DNA from: an uncultured Bacteroides sp.
GTDB taxonomy: Bacteria; Bacteroidota; Bacteroidia; Bacteroidales; Bacteroidaceae
Assembly: GCF_963666545.1 (NCBI RefSeq)
Contig: NZ_OY762899.1
Location: forward strand, 1,736,001-1,800,000
Length of the DNA stretch: 64,000 nt
Reading direction: 5' to 3'
This document shows, piece after piece, positions 36,480-44,699 of this stretch. The translations under genes and the position numbers were made by a program. The notes beneath the pieces were generated by a model that worked only from the letters and a program-made list of their open reading frames with translations, did no database searches and was not told the DNA's origin. How positions within the stretch are numbered: the first letter of the stretch is position 1; each line of letters starts with the position of its first letter.

Positions 36480-37247
36480 TCAAACTTCAATAAAAGCAGC
36501 ATTATTAAAAGTGAGATTTTCTCCGTGACGAATATATCCCAATTGGTTACACAATAATTGCGTTCGCCCAATCATGGTCCCAGATCCGCCATTATAATGC
36601 GTATGGCCATAAATCCAACTATCGCATTGGCAATTCTCAATGAAGTTATCCAAAGAAATTGCAAAAGCGGAATTTATGTTACTGAGGCCAAAACGAGGAT
36701 CAACAAATTTGTCTGTCGGACAATGATGAGTTACTATGATTTTATGAATAGCTTTTGATTCATTTATCGCCTTAGTCAGCCAATTCATGCAAACAGAATG
36801 AAGGTATTCATAGTCTTGCGATGTGAAATTCCGCCCATCAAATTTTATTCGATGACAATCAGTCAAACCGATTTGAACCGCCATTATCTCTGTAGGCTTA
36901 ATGCTCGTCCATAATGTTGTGAGAAACAATTCTGTATTGCCAATAAGAATGCTACGGTTATTGATATACCGAACATTATCACGTATATTAGATTCAAAAT
37001 CATCAAAGCAACGTGTTAATTCTATGCCATCATAATATTCGTGATTACCTGGTATAATATAGGTTTCCTGATAATGCTCATTGCACCAATCAAAGAAAGG
37101 ATGTTTTTCCCAAGCATTGCCTCTAAACACAGTAGTGTCACCTGCAAGCACAAGAATATCTCCAACAACCTGTAATGGGTTATTAGAAATATAGCAGGAA
37201 TTCTCTTTAAATTCTAAATGCAGATCCGAAGCATATTGGATTCTCAT
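36480..37247 (-). CDS. Calcineurin-like metallophosphoesterase
   Basis: A 255-residue metallophosphoesterase with the full metal-binding set: DLH (Asp8, His10), GDTTVF (Asp37), GNHEY (67-71), THHCPTD and YGHTHYN. It should hydrolyse a phosphodiester or phosphomonoester in the cytoplasm; no signal peptide is present. Its start overlaps the stop of the nucleotidyltransferase gene by 4 bp, so it is the third gene of a tightly coupled operon. Pairing with a nucleotidyltransferase suggests it could remove what that enzyme adds, or act on nucleic acid. This is inference. Confidence 0.92.
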   Translation of the reverse strand: MRIQYASDLHLEFKENSCYISNNPLQVVGDILVLAGDTTVFRGNAWEKHPFFDWCNEHYQETYIIPGNHEYYDGIELTRCFDDFESNIRDNVRYINNRSILIGNTELFLTTLWTSIKPTEIMAVQIGLTDCHRIKFDGRNFTSQDYEYLHSVCMNWLTKAINESKAIHKIIVTHHCPTDKFVDPRFGLSNINSAFAISLDNFIENCQCDSWIYGHTHYNGGSGTMIGRTQLLCNQLGYIRHGENLTFNNAAFIEV

Positions 37248-38026
37248 AGACTAAACACAGTGTGTAACTTATTGATAAATTGCGGCATTGTAATTTCCTG
37301 TACTCCCATATAATTGGCTATAGCCTTTGTATTTACAGGCTTGTCTTTAATGGTTTCTATGAACTTGCGCATATCTTTTTTGATAGCTTCCGAAACATCT
37401 GCTTTCTCATGCTCTTCATCTATAAGAAAAGAAATACGGTAAATATCTTTTTTATGCTTGTCAATATCATCTTGATGCACTCGCTGTCCGGCATTTTTTC
37501 TTTCAAGATTGCTGATATAGGCTTTAGCCTTTAATACGATTAATGCCGTTTTATCCAAGACCTGAATTCCTTGGATTTCAGTCGTATGCGAGATGGCGTA
37601 GTTGTAGTAGTCATTATCCATCATTATCGCTGAAAAGCTAGATAAATAATCTTCTGTAGAAATATGTACAAGGTGCATATCTTCCGGAACCTGAATACTA
37701 TCAGGAAGACGACAAAACAGTTCTATGTATGAAGGAAATGTTACATCAGTAGGTTCAACAAACCGATAGAATGTCCGTTTAAAGCCAATTCCTGTATTTA
37801 CTACACAAGGCTTATATCCTCCGGCACGAATAAGATTCCAAAAACTGCGAACATATTCCGGAGTGATAGCTTCACAAACCACAATCATATCAATATCATG
37901 CGTCATTCTGCCCACAAGTTCCTCATCATCCAAGTTGAGATTTGTGGCAGTTCCACCTATGATTACATAGTTGCTCTTATATTCACCCAGATACTCTCTG
38001 ATTTTCTCAATTCCTGTAACGGTCAT
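37244..38026 (-). CDS. Nucleotidyltransferase-fold protein (AbiEii/MNT-like)
   Basis: A 260-residue protein whose N-terminal part reads YVIIGGTATNL and then THDIDMIVV: the Gly-Gly and Asp-x-Asp signature (Asp44, Asp46) of minimal nucleotidyltransferases. The middle has DKTALIVLKAKAYISNLERK, which resembles the helical region of AbiEii-type toxins. The C-terminus is helical and basic. It overlaps both neighbours by 4 bp (winged-helix gene upstream, phosphoesterase downstream). By analogy with AbiEii and MNT toxins it could transfer nucleotides to tRNA or protein. The substrate is unknown. Confidence 0.82.
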   Translation of the reverse strand: MTVTGIEKIREYLGEYKSNYVIIGGTATNLNLDDEELVGRMTHDIDMIVVCEAITPEYVRSFWNLIRAGGYKPCVVNTGIGFKRTFYRFVEPTDVTFPSYIELFCRLPDSIQVPEDMHLVHISTEDYLSSFSAIMMDNDYYNYAISHTTEIQGIQVLDKTALIVLKAKAYISNLERKNAGQRVHQDDIDKHKKDIYRISFLIDEEHEKADVSEAIKKDMRKFIETIKDKPVNTKAIANYMGVQEITMPQFINKLHTVFSL

Positions 38027-39000
38027 AATATTCTATTTATCAATCTATCAATCTGACCCTGAATACGTTCGTCTATATCATCCTTATAGCATAAAGCCAT
38101 TGACAAAGGGTCAATATAATTGTCTATAGCCAATACTGCCGGATTATATTTCCAAAATTCCAGACATACAGAGTTCGTAAAGTTGGAAGTCGAAATCGTA
38201 GAATAGAGTTGTCTTCCCAACTCGGATCTTTTGTCTATTGCAAAACATCTCTGTTCCATTCCGGCCATTTCCGTATAATGACTTAGGGCATCATCATATG
38301 CATGAAATGCACTACTTAAATCCATCTCTTCCACACCCATATATCCCCGTTTTTGAATGGGAGAAGAAAGATAGGGAAATATATTAGTCCAAAGTTCTTT
38401 ACCGTCAAATTCAAATATCAAGCACTTTGATTTTTGCAGTTGGTCTATCTCACAGATTTCAGCTTGTTTAAGCTCGTTTGCAACTATCGAAATGGTTTTA
38501 AGTGGATAATCCAATTTCACGGCAACCTCGGATAAAGCTATTTTATCCAACTTACCTTTCTGCAAATGGTATAACAATAATAGTTGTGCAGCAGGTGTCA
38601 GAGCCTTTACTTCTTTCAAACTGTTTAATCGTCGTTCTGTGAAATAAGCTCCCAATACGGGTAGATAGATTTGCCTTTCCGGAATGATAAAACAAATTTG
38701 ATGCTGAATAAATTGCCTTCTTTGGGTTGCATCCATTGAATCAAGAATCAATATACAAACTCGATTCAGTTCCTTTTCAGCTTTCTCAATCCTACGAATC
38801 AATAAAGAAAGACTTATACCTGAAACAGTAGGCGAAACTAAAACAAATTCTTGATTGGCTATCAAGCATAGTTGCCCTTCAAAGAAATTTCTCACAAGAA
38901 GTGGAAGTGGCTTTATAGAAGTCACCATATCACCTTTATCTTCAAAAGAAAGTCCAAGCGTTTTGCTCAGATATGTTTCTAACTTACCTAAGTATTTCAT
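38023..39000 (-). CDS. Winged-helix-like regulatory protein of the nucleotidyltransferase operon
   Basis: A 325-residue protein without signal peptide or membrane segment. Residues about 150-185 (LTPAAQLLLLYHLQKGKLDKIALSEVAVKLDYPLKTISIVANELKQAEI) look like a MarR/winged-helix DNA-binding domain. The N-terminal half has no recognisable domain. The C-terminal part (GMEQRCFAIDKRSELGRQLYSTI, VCLEFWKYNPAVLAIDNYIDPLSMALCYK) resembles what follows the wHTH in AbiEi-like antitoxins of Bacteroides. It is first in the operon and has a full promoter. It is probably both repressor and partner/antitoxin of the nucleotidyltransferase; this is inferred from position and domain. Confidence 0.7.
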   Translation of the reverse strand: MKYLGKLETYLSKTLGLSFEDKGDMVTSIKPLPLLVRNFFEGQLCLIANQEFVLVSPTVSGISLSLLIRRIEKAEKELNRVCILILDSMDATQRRQFIQHQICFIIPERQIYLPVLGAYFTERRLNSLKEVKALTPAAQLLLLYHLQKGKLDKIALSEVAVKLDYPLKTISIVANELKQAEICEIDQLQKSKCLIFEFDGKELWTNIFPYLSSPIQKRGYMGVEEMDLSSAFHAYDDALSHYTEMAGMEQRCFAIDKRSELGRQLYSTISTSNFTNSVCLEFWKYNPAVLAIDNYIDPLSMALCYKDDIDERIQGQIDRLINRIL

Positions 39001-39023
39001 ATTTACCTATTAAAGTAATGATG

Positions 39024-39055
39024 CAAAATTAGGGTAAATGACTCTAAAAACCAAA
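39024..39055 (-). promoter_or_regulatory. Complete Bacteroides-type promoter of the three-gene operon
   Basis: On the minus strand TTTG (39055-39052) and TAATTTTG (39031-39024) are separated by 20 bp. This is the best -33/-7 pair in the window. The leader to the ATG at 39000 would be about 17 nt. Confidence 0.7.
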
Positions 39056-39112
39056 TCATTACGAATAAAAATGATTTGTTTGACAGTTATTGTTCCCAAA
39101 TGAGTAAAACAG

Positions 39113-39137
39113 GATAATATGAATTATAAAGCGGGAA
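39113..39137 (+). repeat. Direct repeat copy 2 flanking the three-gene operon
   Basis: 25 bp, same orientation as copy 1 at 36144 and identical apart from one deleted T after GATAATATG. Its last ten bases also form the left arm of the hairpin at 39128. Confidence 0.8.
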
Positions 39138-39166
39138 GAAAGACAAAGATCCTTTCCTCCCGCTTT
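39128..39166. terminator. Hairpin terminator downstream of the SEC-C-like paralogue
   Basis: Arms AAAGCGGGAaGAAAG and CTTTCcTCCCGCTTT pair with one opposed A/C. T-rich sequence follows on the plus strand and a shorter one on the minus strand. On the minus strand it lies 55 bp after the stop of the gene at 39222. Confidence 0.7.
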
Positions 39167-39221
39167 TTATTTAGAAGCAAGTTTGTGAAACAAGTCATCA
39201 AAACCTGCCTGCAACTTAGAA

Positions 39222-40319
39222 TTAATGCTTATTATTAGTCGCATTCATATTGAAGCTCCCCATCAAACGAAGAGGTTTTTTTGCCAGTTCTCTTTTTTCA
39301 AACAACTCAAAGCCTGCTGTAGAAGAGTATCCTTTCAAAAACCAACGAGGACATTGGTCGCAATAATTCATGAAAATCTTTATGCCTTGTTGCTGTTCCT
39401 GCGCAGAAGAAACTTGGCTGCTAACAATAGATGAGACCAGAGAAAGAACATTCTCATCTTCCTGTATATTGAGCCACAAAGATTGAATTTCATCATCTGC
39501 ATCTGCTTCCGAATATCCAAAGTGCGCCATCATGTATTCTTTCAGTTCGTCTGCAGCTGCACAAGGAAGGTAAGGCGAACAAATCCTTCCGGCTTCAAAC
39601 ACTTCCTTTTTAGAAAAGCGCTTCAGACTCTTTATTTCAGGATGTTTGTACAACTTATCATCCAGATCTTTGAGGTTCCACAAGAAAGGAGATGCGATGC
39701 AAATCTCTGATCGAAAGGGATCTATCTTATTAAAGGTAAAGCGTTTTATCAGTAAAGACTTCTCCAGACTTTCACTAATCTCCTCTTCAGTTATCGAGGT
39801 TTTTAAATACCCATTCAGCAGGTCCATGACTTTTAGATAAGGGCTAAAACCATAAAGGTTTACAATACCATGAGCATACTGCTCTACTGTGAAACGAGTG
39901 ATCTGTTCTTTAGAAGACAACACATCATTAATATGAGGCGCTATCGCTTTACGCAACTCATCATAGAGCATATAACGCACTTTACCTTCCTGCGCCGAAT
40001 AGTGATCAATGATTACAAGAGAAAAAGATCCGAGCGTGTTTCTTGTAAAGACAACAGAATCTTCTACATAACCGGAATCCGAGTCTACCAGCCTTTGGAG
40101 CAACATCAACTCTGGCCTCGTCAACTGGGTCAACCATTCTTTCGGGCAGCATAACATTGCCTCTGCGAGATTCATCGCATACTCATTTTTCCTCAACTTT
40201 GAGGGTATTAAAACCCCCAACAAATCCGCTACATTCTTTAAATCTTCCTTCGACTTCAGTTTTAAGACATCAACAAATGTCACTGAAGGGTGGGAGAAAT
40301 CCGATTTTAAACTAAGCAT
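39222..40319 (-). CDS. Paralogue A of a Rho-N/SEC-C-type protein, lacking the SEC-C motif
   Basis: A 365-residue protein similar along most of its length to the protein at 42432. Shared stretches include LKSKEDLKNVADLLGVLIPSKLRKNEYAMNLAEA (there [33 protein letters not shown]), FTVEQYAHGIVNLYGFSPYLK, FSKKEVFEAGRICSPYLPCA and [15 protein letters not shown]. The N-terminal segment looks like a Rho-N/SAP-type nucleic-acid-binding helix pair. The zinc-binding SEC-C tail of the paralogue is missing; the protein ends soon after RLMGSFNMNA. Function unknown. It is divergent from the HipB-like gene. Confidence 0.75.
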   Translation of the reverse strand: MLSLKSDFSHPSVTFVDVLKLKSKEDLKNVADLLGVLIPSKLRKNEYAMNLAEAMLCCPKEWLTQLTRPELMLLQRLVDSDSGYVEDSVVFTRNTLGSFSLVIIDHYSAQEGKVRYMLYDELRKAIAPHINDVLSSKEQITRFTVEQYAHGIVNLYGFSPYLKVMDLLNGYLKTSITEEEISESLEKSLLIKRFTFNKIDPFRSEICIASPFLWNLKDLDDKLYKHPEIKSLKRFSKKEVFEAGRICSPYLPCAAADELKEYMMAHFGYSEADADDEIQSLWLNIQEDENVLSLVSSIVSSQVSSAQEQQQGIKIFMNYCDQCPRWFLKGYSSTAGFELFEKRELAKKPLRLMGSFNMNATNNKH

Positions 40320-40344
40320 ATCCGTTAATTATTTGAATTGCCAG

Positions 40345-40352
40345 CAAAAGTA
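40345..40352 (-). promoter_or_regulatory. Putative -7 box for paralogue A
   Basis: The minus strand reads TACTTTTG (TAnnTTTG) 25 bp before the ATG at 40319; TTTG occurs 16 bp further upstream, slightly closer than usual. Confidence 0.45.
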
Positions 40353-40467
40353 ATTCTTTTGAATTAAACAAACCAGTGAAAAAGGAAGAAATTCTTTTTT
40401 TCTGCTCTCGTAACCTTCTCCAAAGTGCAGTCTGTTTTTTTATTCAACACAAACGACCAATTAATAT

Positions 40468-40520
40468 ATAACCATAAATATATTGATTTTTATAGCCATT
40501 ATTGTATAATAACCATAAAT
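40468..40520 (+). promoter_or_regulatory. Operator-like repeats upstream of the HipB-like gene
   Basis: ATAACCATAAAT occurs twice exactly (40468-40479 and 40509-40520), with a weaker copy ATAGCCATTATT at 40492. The second exact copy overlaps the promoter. Such spaced repeats fit autorepression by the XRE protein that follows. Confidence 0.5.
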
Positions 40521-40533
40521 TTGTTTACCTTTG
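40516..40533 (+). promoter_or_regulatory. Overlapping -7 boxes for the hipBA-like operon
   Basis: Two TAnnTTTG matches, TAAATTTG (40516-40523) and TACCTTTG (40526-40533). The second has ATTG about 21 bp upstream and would place the transcript start at or next to the ATG at 40538, giving a nearly leaderless mRNA. Confidence 0.5.
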
Positions 40534-40537
40534 TAGT

Positions 40538-40858
40538 ATGAATGAGCAGAATAATATATTGGCGTTGTCAAATGCGGAGATAGTTATGCAACTAGGCAAG
40601 CGGTTTAAGGAATATCGCCTGTCTTGTCAGCTGACCCAACAAGAAGCAGCAGATAAGGCTGGAATGAGCGTGGTGACATTACGCCAGTTCGAAAACGGAA
40701 AGATGTATAATATCACCATGGGCAGTTTTTTGGGATTGCTCCGTGCGATAGACTGCCTTGGTCAAGTACAGGAACTTTTGCCGGAAATTCCTATGTCACC
40801 ATACGCCATGCAACAAGTTATCAAGAATAAGCCTAAAAGAATAAGGCATGCAAAATAA
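40538..40858 (+). CDS. XRE-family HTH antitoxin (HipB-like)
   Basis: A 106-residue protein counted from the ATG at 40538; the longer frame from 40502 would begin upstream of the likely promoter. The helix-turn-helix is EYRLSCQLTQQEAADKAGMSVVTLRQFENGK at about 30-60, followed by the GSFLGLLRAIDCLGQ segment and a basic tail (KNKPKRIRHAK). Its stop overlaps the hipA-like start by 11 bp. It should bind the operator repeats upstream and neutralise the HipA-like kinase. Confidence 0.88.
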   Translation: MNEQNNILALSNAEIVMQLGKRFKEYRLSCQLTQQEAADKAGMSVVTLRQFENGKMYNITMGSFLGLLRAIDCLGQVQELLPEIPMSPYAMQQVIKNKPKRIRHAK

Positions 40859-42380
40859 CATAGTCAGCGTGGTGCTGAATGCAGAAGAAGTCGGTCAACT
40901 CTATTGGGATGAAAAAAGCCGTAGAGCCGTTTTCAGCTACAATCCACCCTTTATCAAAAAAGGGATAGAGATTGCACCTTTAACAGCTTCTGTGAAGGGA
41001 AATGCAGCTAAAGGACTCCCAATCATTGGCAATAAAGAGAAACTCTTTCAAGGGCTTCCCCCATTTATTGCCGACTCCCTACCCGACAGATGGGGTAACA
41101 AAGTGTTCGAGCAATGGGCTGCACAAAACCACATTCCTTTGAGGCAATTATCTCCGGTAGATAAATTGTCGTTCATCGGCAAAAGAGGTATGGGGGCACT
41201 TGAATTTACTCCAGCTACTATAGGTCTCGAGACATCTTCTTCTATTCAGATTGACAGCCTATATCAACTTGCAAAAAAGCTATTTGAGGAAAGAGAAGAA
41301 GCTATCGTACTCCCTGAAGAAGAACTGAGTCTGCAAAGCTTGTATGAAGTGGGTACATCTGCCGGTGGGCAACACCCCAAAGCGATCATTGCGATCAACC
41401 GTGAAACAGGAGATATACGCTCCGGACAGGTAGCGCAGCCCAAGGAGTACACCCATTATATATTGAAATTTGCCGAAAGAGGTGATTTCCCGTTCACCAA
41501 TATAGAGATGGCTTATTACGAGATGGCACTTGAAGCCGGAATCAACATGATGCCATCTAAACTTATTTCTGTAGAAGGTCAGCACCACTTCATTACAGAG
41601 CGTTACGACCGCAGGGAAGGAAAGAAAATACATACGCAGACTTTGGCTGCCATGTGTCCCGATGCCACCAGTTATGAAGAACTCTTTGCCACCTGTCGCC
41701 GGCTAAATATCGCAGCCACAGAAATCGTAGAGGAATATCGGCGCATGGTATTCAATGTGATGGGTGCCAATGTGGATGACCATATCAAAAACTTCTCATT
41801 CATGATGGACGAGAAAGCCGCTTGGCACATTACACCTGCTTACGATGTGACATTCACTACCAATCTGGATGGCGCATCTTATGAGAACGGACATTCTATA
41901 ACAATCCTGGGCAAGAGTAACAATATAACTCTCAGTGATCTCACTCAGTTTGCCAAAGAAAACAGCATCAAGAATGAACAGAAAATAATCTCAGAGGTAG
42001 CACTTGCCATCAGTCATTTTTATGACCACGCTTTAAAATATCAAGTGAGTCCATATTGGGCTGATAGAATTGAGCAGTATCTTTCGCAACTTATCCCTGA
42101 GGATTATGCCACAAACATGCAACACTATCTACCTACAACTCTGGAACCTTATACTACTGAGGATGGTTTGCATGTGTCCGACTTCAAACTAATTGAAACC
42201 ACTCGCCACGACTTCCAATTGTTTGCCACCATTGATGGAAAGCAATACAAGTATATTGCCGGCAGAAAGAGTGAGTTGGCAAATCAAATAATTTCTGATG
42301 GAAGAGCGAAAATGGATATCAACAAGATTAAGACTCTTATTCGTACATACCTGTGTCCACTCGCATTGAGAAACAGATAA
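40848..42380 (+). CDS. HipA-family serine/threonine kinase toxin
   Basis: A 510-residue HipA-like protein. The N-terminal HipA_N part contains LPDRWGNKVFEQW and FIGKRGMGALEF. The ATP-binding part has GTSAGGQHPKAI at about 169-180, and the catalytic loop is NVDDHIKNFSF with Asp310 and Asn315, followed by AYDV with Asp333. All key kinase residues are present. It is longer than E. coli HipA (440), with about 70 extra C-terminal residues. Well-studied HipA proteins phosphorylate glutamyl-tRNA synthetase or related targets; the target here is not known. The operon lies between two paralogous minus-strand genes. Confidence 0.92.
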   Translation: MQNNIVSVVLNAEEVGQLYWDEKSRRAVFSYNPPFIKKGIEIAPLTASVKGNAAKGLPIIGNKEKLFQGLPPFIADSLPDRWGNKVFEQWAAQNHIPLRQLSPVDKLSFIGKRGMGALEFTPATIGLETSSSIQIDSLYQLAKKLFEEREEAIVLPEEELSLQSLYEVGTSAGGQHPKAIIAINRETGDIRSGQVAQPKEYTHYILKFAERGDFPFTNIEMAYYEMALEAGINMMPSKLISVEGQHHFITERYDRREGKKIHTQTLAAMCPDATSYEELFATCRRLNIAATEIVEEYRRMVFNVMGANVDDHIKNFSFMMDEKAAWHITPAYDVTFTTNLDGASYENGHSITILGKSNNITLSDLTQFAKENSIKNEQKIISEVALAISHFYDHALKYQVSPYWADRIEQYLSQLIPEDYATNMQHYLPTTLEPYTTEDGLHVSDFKLIETTRHDFQLFATIDGKQYKYIAGRKSELANQIISDGRAKMDINKIKTLIRTYLCPLALRNR

Positions 42381-42431
42381 GTTTTACCTGTCAAAACAGA
42401 AAAATACAACGATCAATAAAGCATAGAAGAA

Positions 42432-43658
42432 CTAATTCCCCCCACAACACTTTTTATATTTCTTACCGCTTCCGCAAGGACAAGGATCATTTCGTCCCAC
42501 CTTCTGTTCAGAAAAAGCATTATGCAACATATTATCAGAGTTAGCTTGCATTTTAGGAGTAATGTCCATACCGGCAGCTAGCATATTAGGCACTGATAGC
42601 AAACGAGGAGGATTGTCCTTCAACTTGCCTTTAACAAACAAATCAAAGGCTTCTGTAGAAGAATAGCCTTTCAAAAACCAACGGGGACATTGGTTGCAAT
42701 AATCCACAAAAAGTCCCATGGCTTCTTGCACTTCCTCCGTAGAAGAAAGTTTACCACCAATGATGGAAGAGATAAGAGACATAGGGGTACCATCCTCTTG
42801 CATGCTGGTCCATAGAAGATGAAGCCTATTATCCGCGGCCGCTTCCGTATATTCCAAACGAGTCATCATATATTCTTTCAGTTCGTCTGATTTTGCGCAA
42901 GGAAAATGAGGCAAAGGCATCCTTCCGGCTTCAAACACTTCCTCTTTAGAAAAGTGTTTCAGCTCCTTTACTCTAGGACGTTCGAACAATCTCTCTTCCA
43001 ACTCTTCGGAGTACAACAAAAGAGGAGATACCACATAAACATTTGAATCGTAGATTTCTAGCCTATTATATGTAAGATGTCCTATTAGTAAAGACTGCCC
43101 TATACTCCAACTGATTTCATCTTCCGTCACCGAGTCTTGCAAATACTCATCCAGCAATTCCTGCATTTTCAGATAAGGGAGAAAACCATAAAGATTTATA
43201 AGACCATAAGCATACTGCTCTACCGTAAAGCGAACAGCTTGTTCTTTGGAAGACAATACATTATCAATATGGAGAGCTATAGCCTCACGCAGTTCATCGA
43301 AGATCATATAGCCCACCTTGCCTCCTCCTGGCGAATAATCTACAACGAATACAATAGAGAAGGAATGCAACAAGCTTCCTTCAAATATACCGATTTCTTC
43401 CACACAGGGCTTGGCATCCACATTCACCAGCTTTCGAAGCAAAAGCAATTCATATTTCGTCAACCAGGTAAGCCACCCTTCCGGGAAAAGCAGAAAAGAC
43501 TCTGCAAGAGCCATCGCATACTCTTTTTTTCTCAACCTCGAAGGAATTGAAATCTTCAGTAGACTTGCTATATTCTTTAAGTTCTCCTTCGTATTCAGCT
43601 CTAAGGCATCCGCAAATTTCATTGAGGAGCCAGATTTATCTGACTTAACATTAAGCAT
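42432..43658 (-). CDS. Paralogue B: Rho-N-like protein with C-terminal SEC-C zinc motif
   Basis: A 408-residue protein; I take the ATG at 43658 because the alignment with paralogue A starts there ([10 protein letters not shown] against MLSLKSDFSH). It has the same domain order as the protein at 39222 plus a C-terminal SEC-C motif, [18 protein letters not shown], with the Cys-x-Cys-x8-Cys-Cys zinc pattern. SEC-C motifs mediate protein or nucleic-acid contacts. The N-terminal 60 residues look Rho-N/SAP-like. Function unknown. It is convergent with the hipA-like gene, about 50 bp apart. Confidence 0.82.
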   Translation of the reverse strand: MLNVKSDKSGSSMKFADALELNTKENLKNIASLLKISIPSRLRKKEYAMALAESFLLFPEGWLTWLTKYELLLLRKLVNVDAKPCVEEIGIFEGSLLHSFSIVFVVDYSPGGGKVGYMIFDELREAIALHIDNVLSSKEQAVRFTVEQYAYGLINLYGFLPYLKMQELLDEYLQDSVTEDEISWSIGQSLLIGHLTYNRLEIYDSNVYVVSPLLLYSEELEERLFERPRVKELKHFSKEEVFEAGRMPLPHFPCAKSDELKEYMMTRLEYTEAAADNRLHLLWTSMQEDGTPMSLISSIIGGKLSSTEEVQEAMGLFVDYCNQCPRWFLKGYSSTEAFDLFVKGKLKDNPPRLLSVPNMLAAGMDITPKMQANSDNMLHNAFSEQKVGRNDPCPCGSGKKYKKCCGGN

Positions 43659-43682
43659 ATTTGTTGTTGTTTGATATACAAA

Positions 43683-43690
43683 CAAAAATA
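43683..43690 (-). promoter_or_regulatory. Putative -7 box for paralogue B
   Basis: The minus strand reads TATTTTTG (TAnnTTTG), 24 bp before the ATG at 43658. Confidence 0.45.
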
Positions 43691-43795
43691 AGACTTTTGT
43701 TTCAAAAAAACTATATCAAGAGAAGGATAAATATCCTACAGAGGAATTAAAAATTTAAGATAGCTAAGCTAAGCAATTATGATAGGAAATCTTCT

Positions 43796-43883
43796 TAGTC
43801 ACACAGCTGCGTGACCTTAGTCACACATATGTGTGACCATAGTACTGCAACTGTGTGATTATGGTCACACAACTGTGTGACTA
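43796..43883. repeat. Four tandem 22-bp units, each a palindrome
   Basis: Four consecutive 22-bp units (43796-43817, 43818-43839, 43840-43861, 43862-43883). Each unit is built as GTCACACA, two bases, TGTGTGAC, with TAG- or TGG-type linkers. Units 2 and 4 are nearly perfect palindromes, unit 1 has one change in each arm region, and unit 3 is the most degenerate. No gene is in the surrounding 43691-44357 stretch. Confidence 0.88.
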
Positions 43884-44357
43884 CGTATTATTCCTATAAA
43901 AAAGGATTAGATCATACTAAGTATAGGGATAGATAGTACGAAGAAAAGGAATAAGAGATACATGAAAGACTTGCCCACCAAGAATAGCATGCACAGAAGA
44001 GACTAGTAATCAACAACAAAACAAGAAGAAATGTGAAAAATTAATCTTTTTGTTTCGCTATTCAATAACATATTATTTCATATCTTTACAACATGTATCG
44101 TTTTATAGCTAATTAATTGATCGCGATAATAGAGAAAAATGATGGATAAAGCTAAAGATCATAAAAGAGACTCACTCTAACGACAAAAGATGGCAGAGAA
44201 TTTGAGATAACAAAAATGCTGACGTAAAGTCCAAAAACGTAGTTGAGAATAAACAATTGCACATCATATTGAATGAGATATCTAAATTAGTAAGAAAAGG
44301 ATAATTACAAACAGGGGACAAAAGTGTGTAATACTAAAATCATATAAATAAAGTAAC
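43884..44357. other. Gene-free AT-rich stretch
   Basis: No convincing gene, RNA or promoter is visible. A few short open pieces, for example one reading ENKQLHIILNEISKLVRKG near 44240-44303, may be coding remnants, but they have no start and no family match. Confidence 0.4.
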
Positions 44358-44699
44358 ATGCAAAATAAGAAAACCGATATAGAAGATATTATGGAGCAAA
44401 TAGTTTCATTTACCCAAGAAAGAGAGTGGGACCAATTCCATAATGGGAAAGACTTAGCTTTAGCCCTCTCTATAGAAGCATCAGAGCTAAACGAAGCGTT
44501 TCTTTGGAAAAAATCTGAAGAAGTAAATATTGAAAAAGTAAAAGAAGAATTAGCAGATATCATGAACTACGGATTCCTTATAGCCCATAAATATAATTTA
44601 GATATTAAAGATATCATTCTAGACAAACTTAGGAAAAATGCAGAGAAGTATCCAACAGAAAAAGCAAAAGGAATTGCTAAGAAATACAACGAACTATGA
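44358..44699 (+). CDS. MazG-like nucleotide pyrophosphohydrolase
   Basis: A 113-residue single-domain MazG-type protein. The metal-binding residues are visible as EASE (Glu40, Glu43, within EASELNEAFLW) and EELAD (Glu63/Glu64, Asp67). It should hydrolyse (d)NTPs to the monophosphate plus pyrophosphate. Its stop overlaps the start of the DUF2075 helicase gene by 4 bp (ATGA), so the two are translated together. Small MazG enzymes occur in house-cleaning and in phage-related stress systems. Confidence 0.9.
   Translation: MQNKKTDIEDIMEQIVSFTQEREWDQFHNGKDLALALSIEASELNEAFLWKKSEEVNIEKVKEELADIMNYGFLIAHKYNLDIKDIILDKLRKNAEKYPTEKAKGIAKKYNEL

Noticed and set aside
43796..43883. Short CRISPR array
   Set aside because: The units abut without spacers, are palindromic themselves and there are no cas genes in the window.
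44101..44310. Possible decayed gene before the MazG gene
   Set aside because: Only short open pieces in different frames; no start, no recognisable domain.
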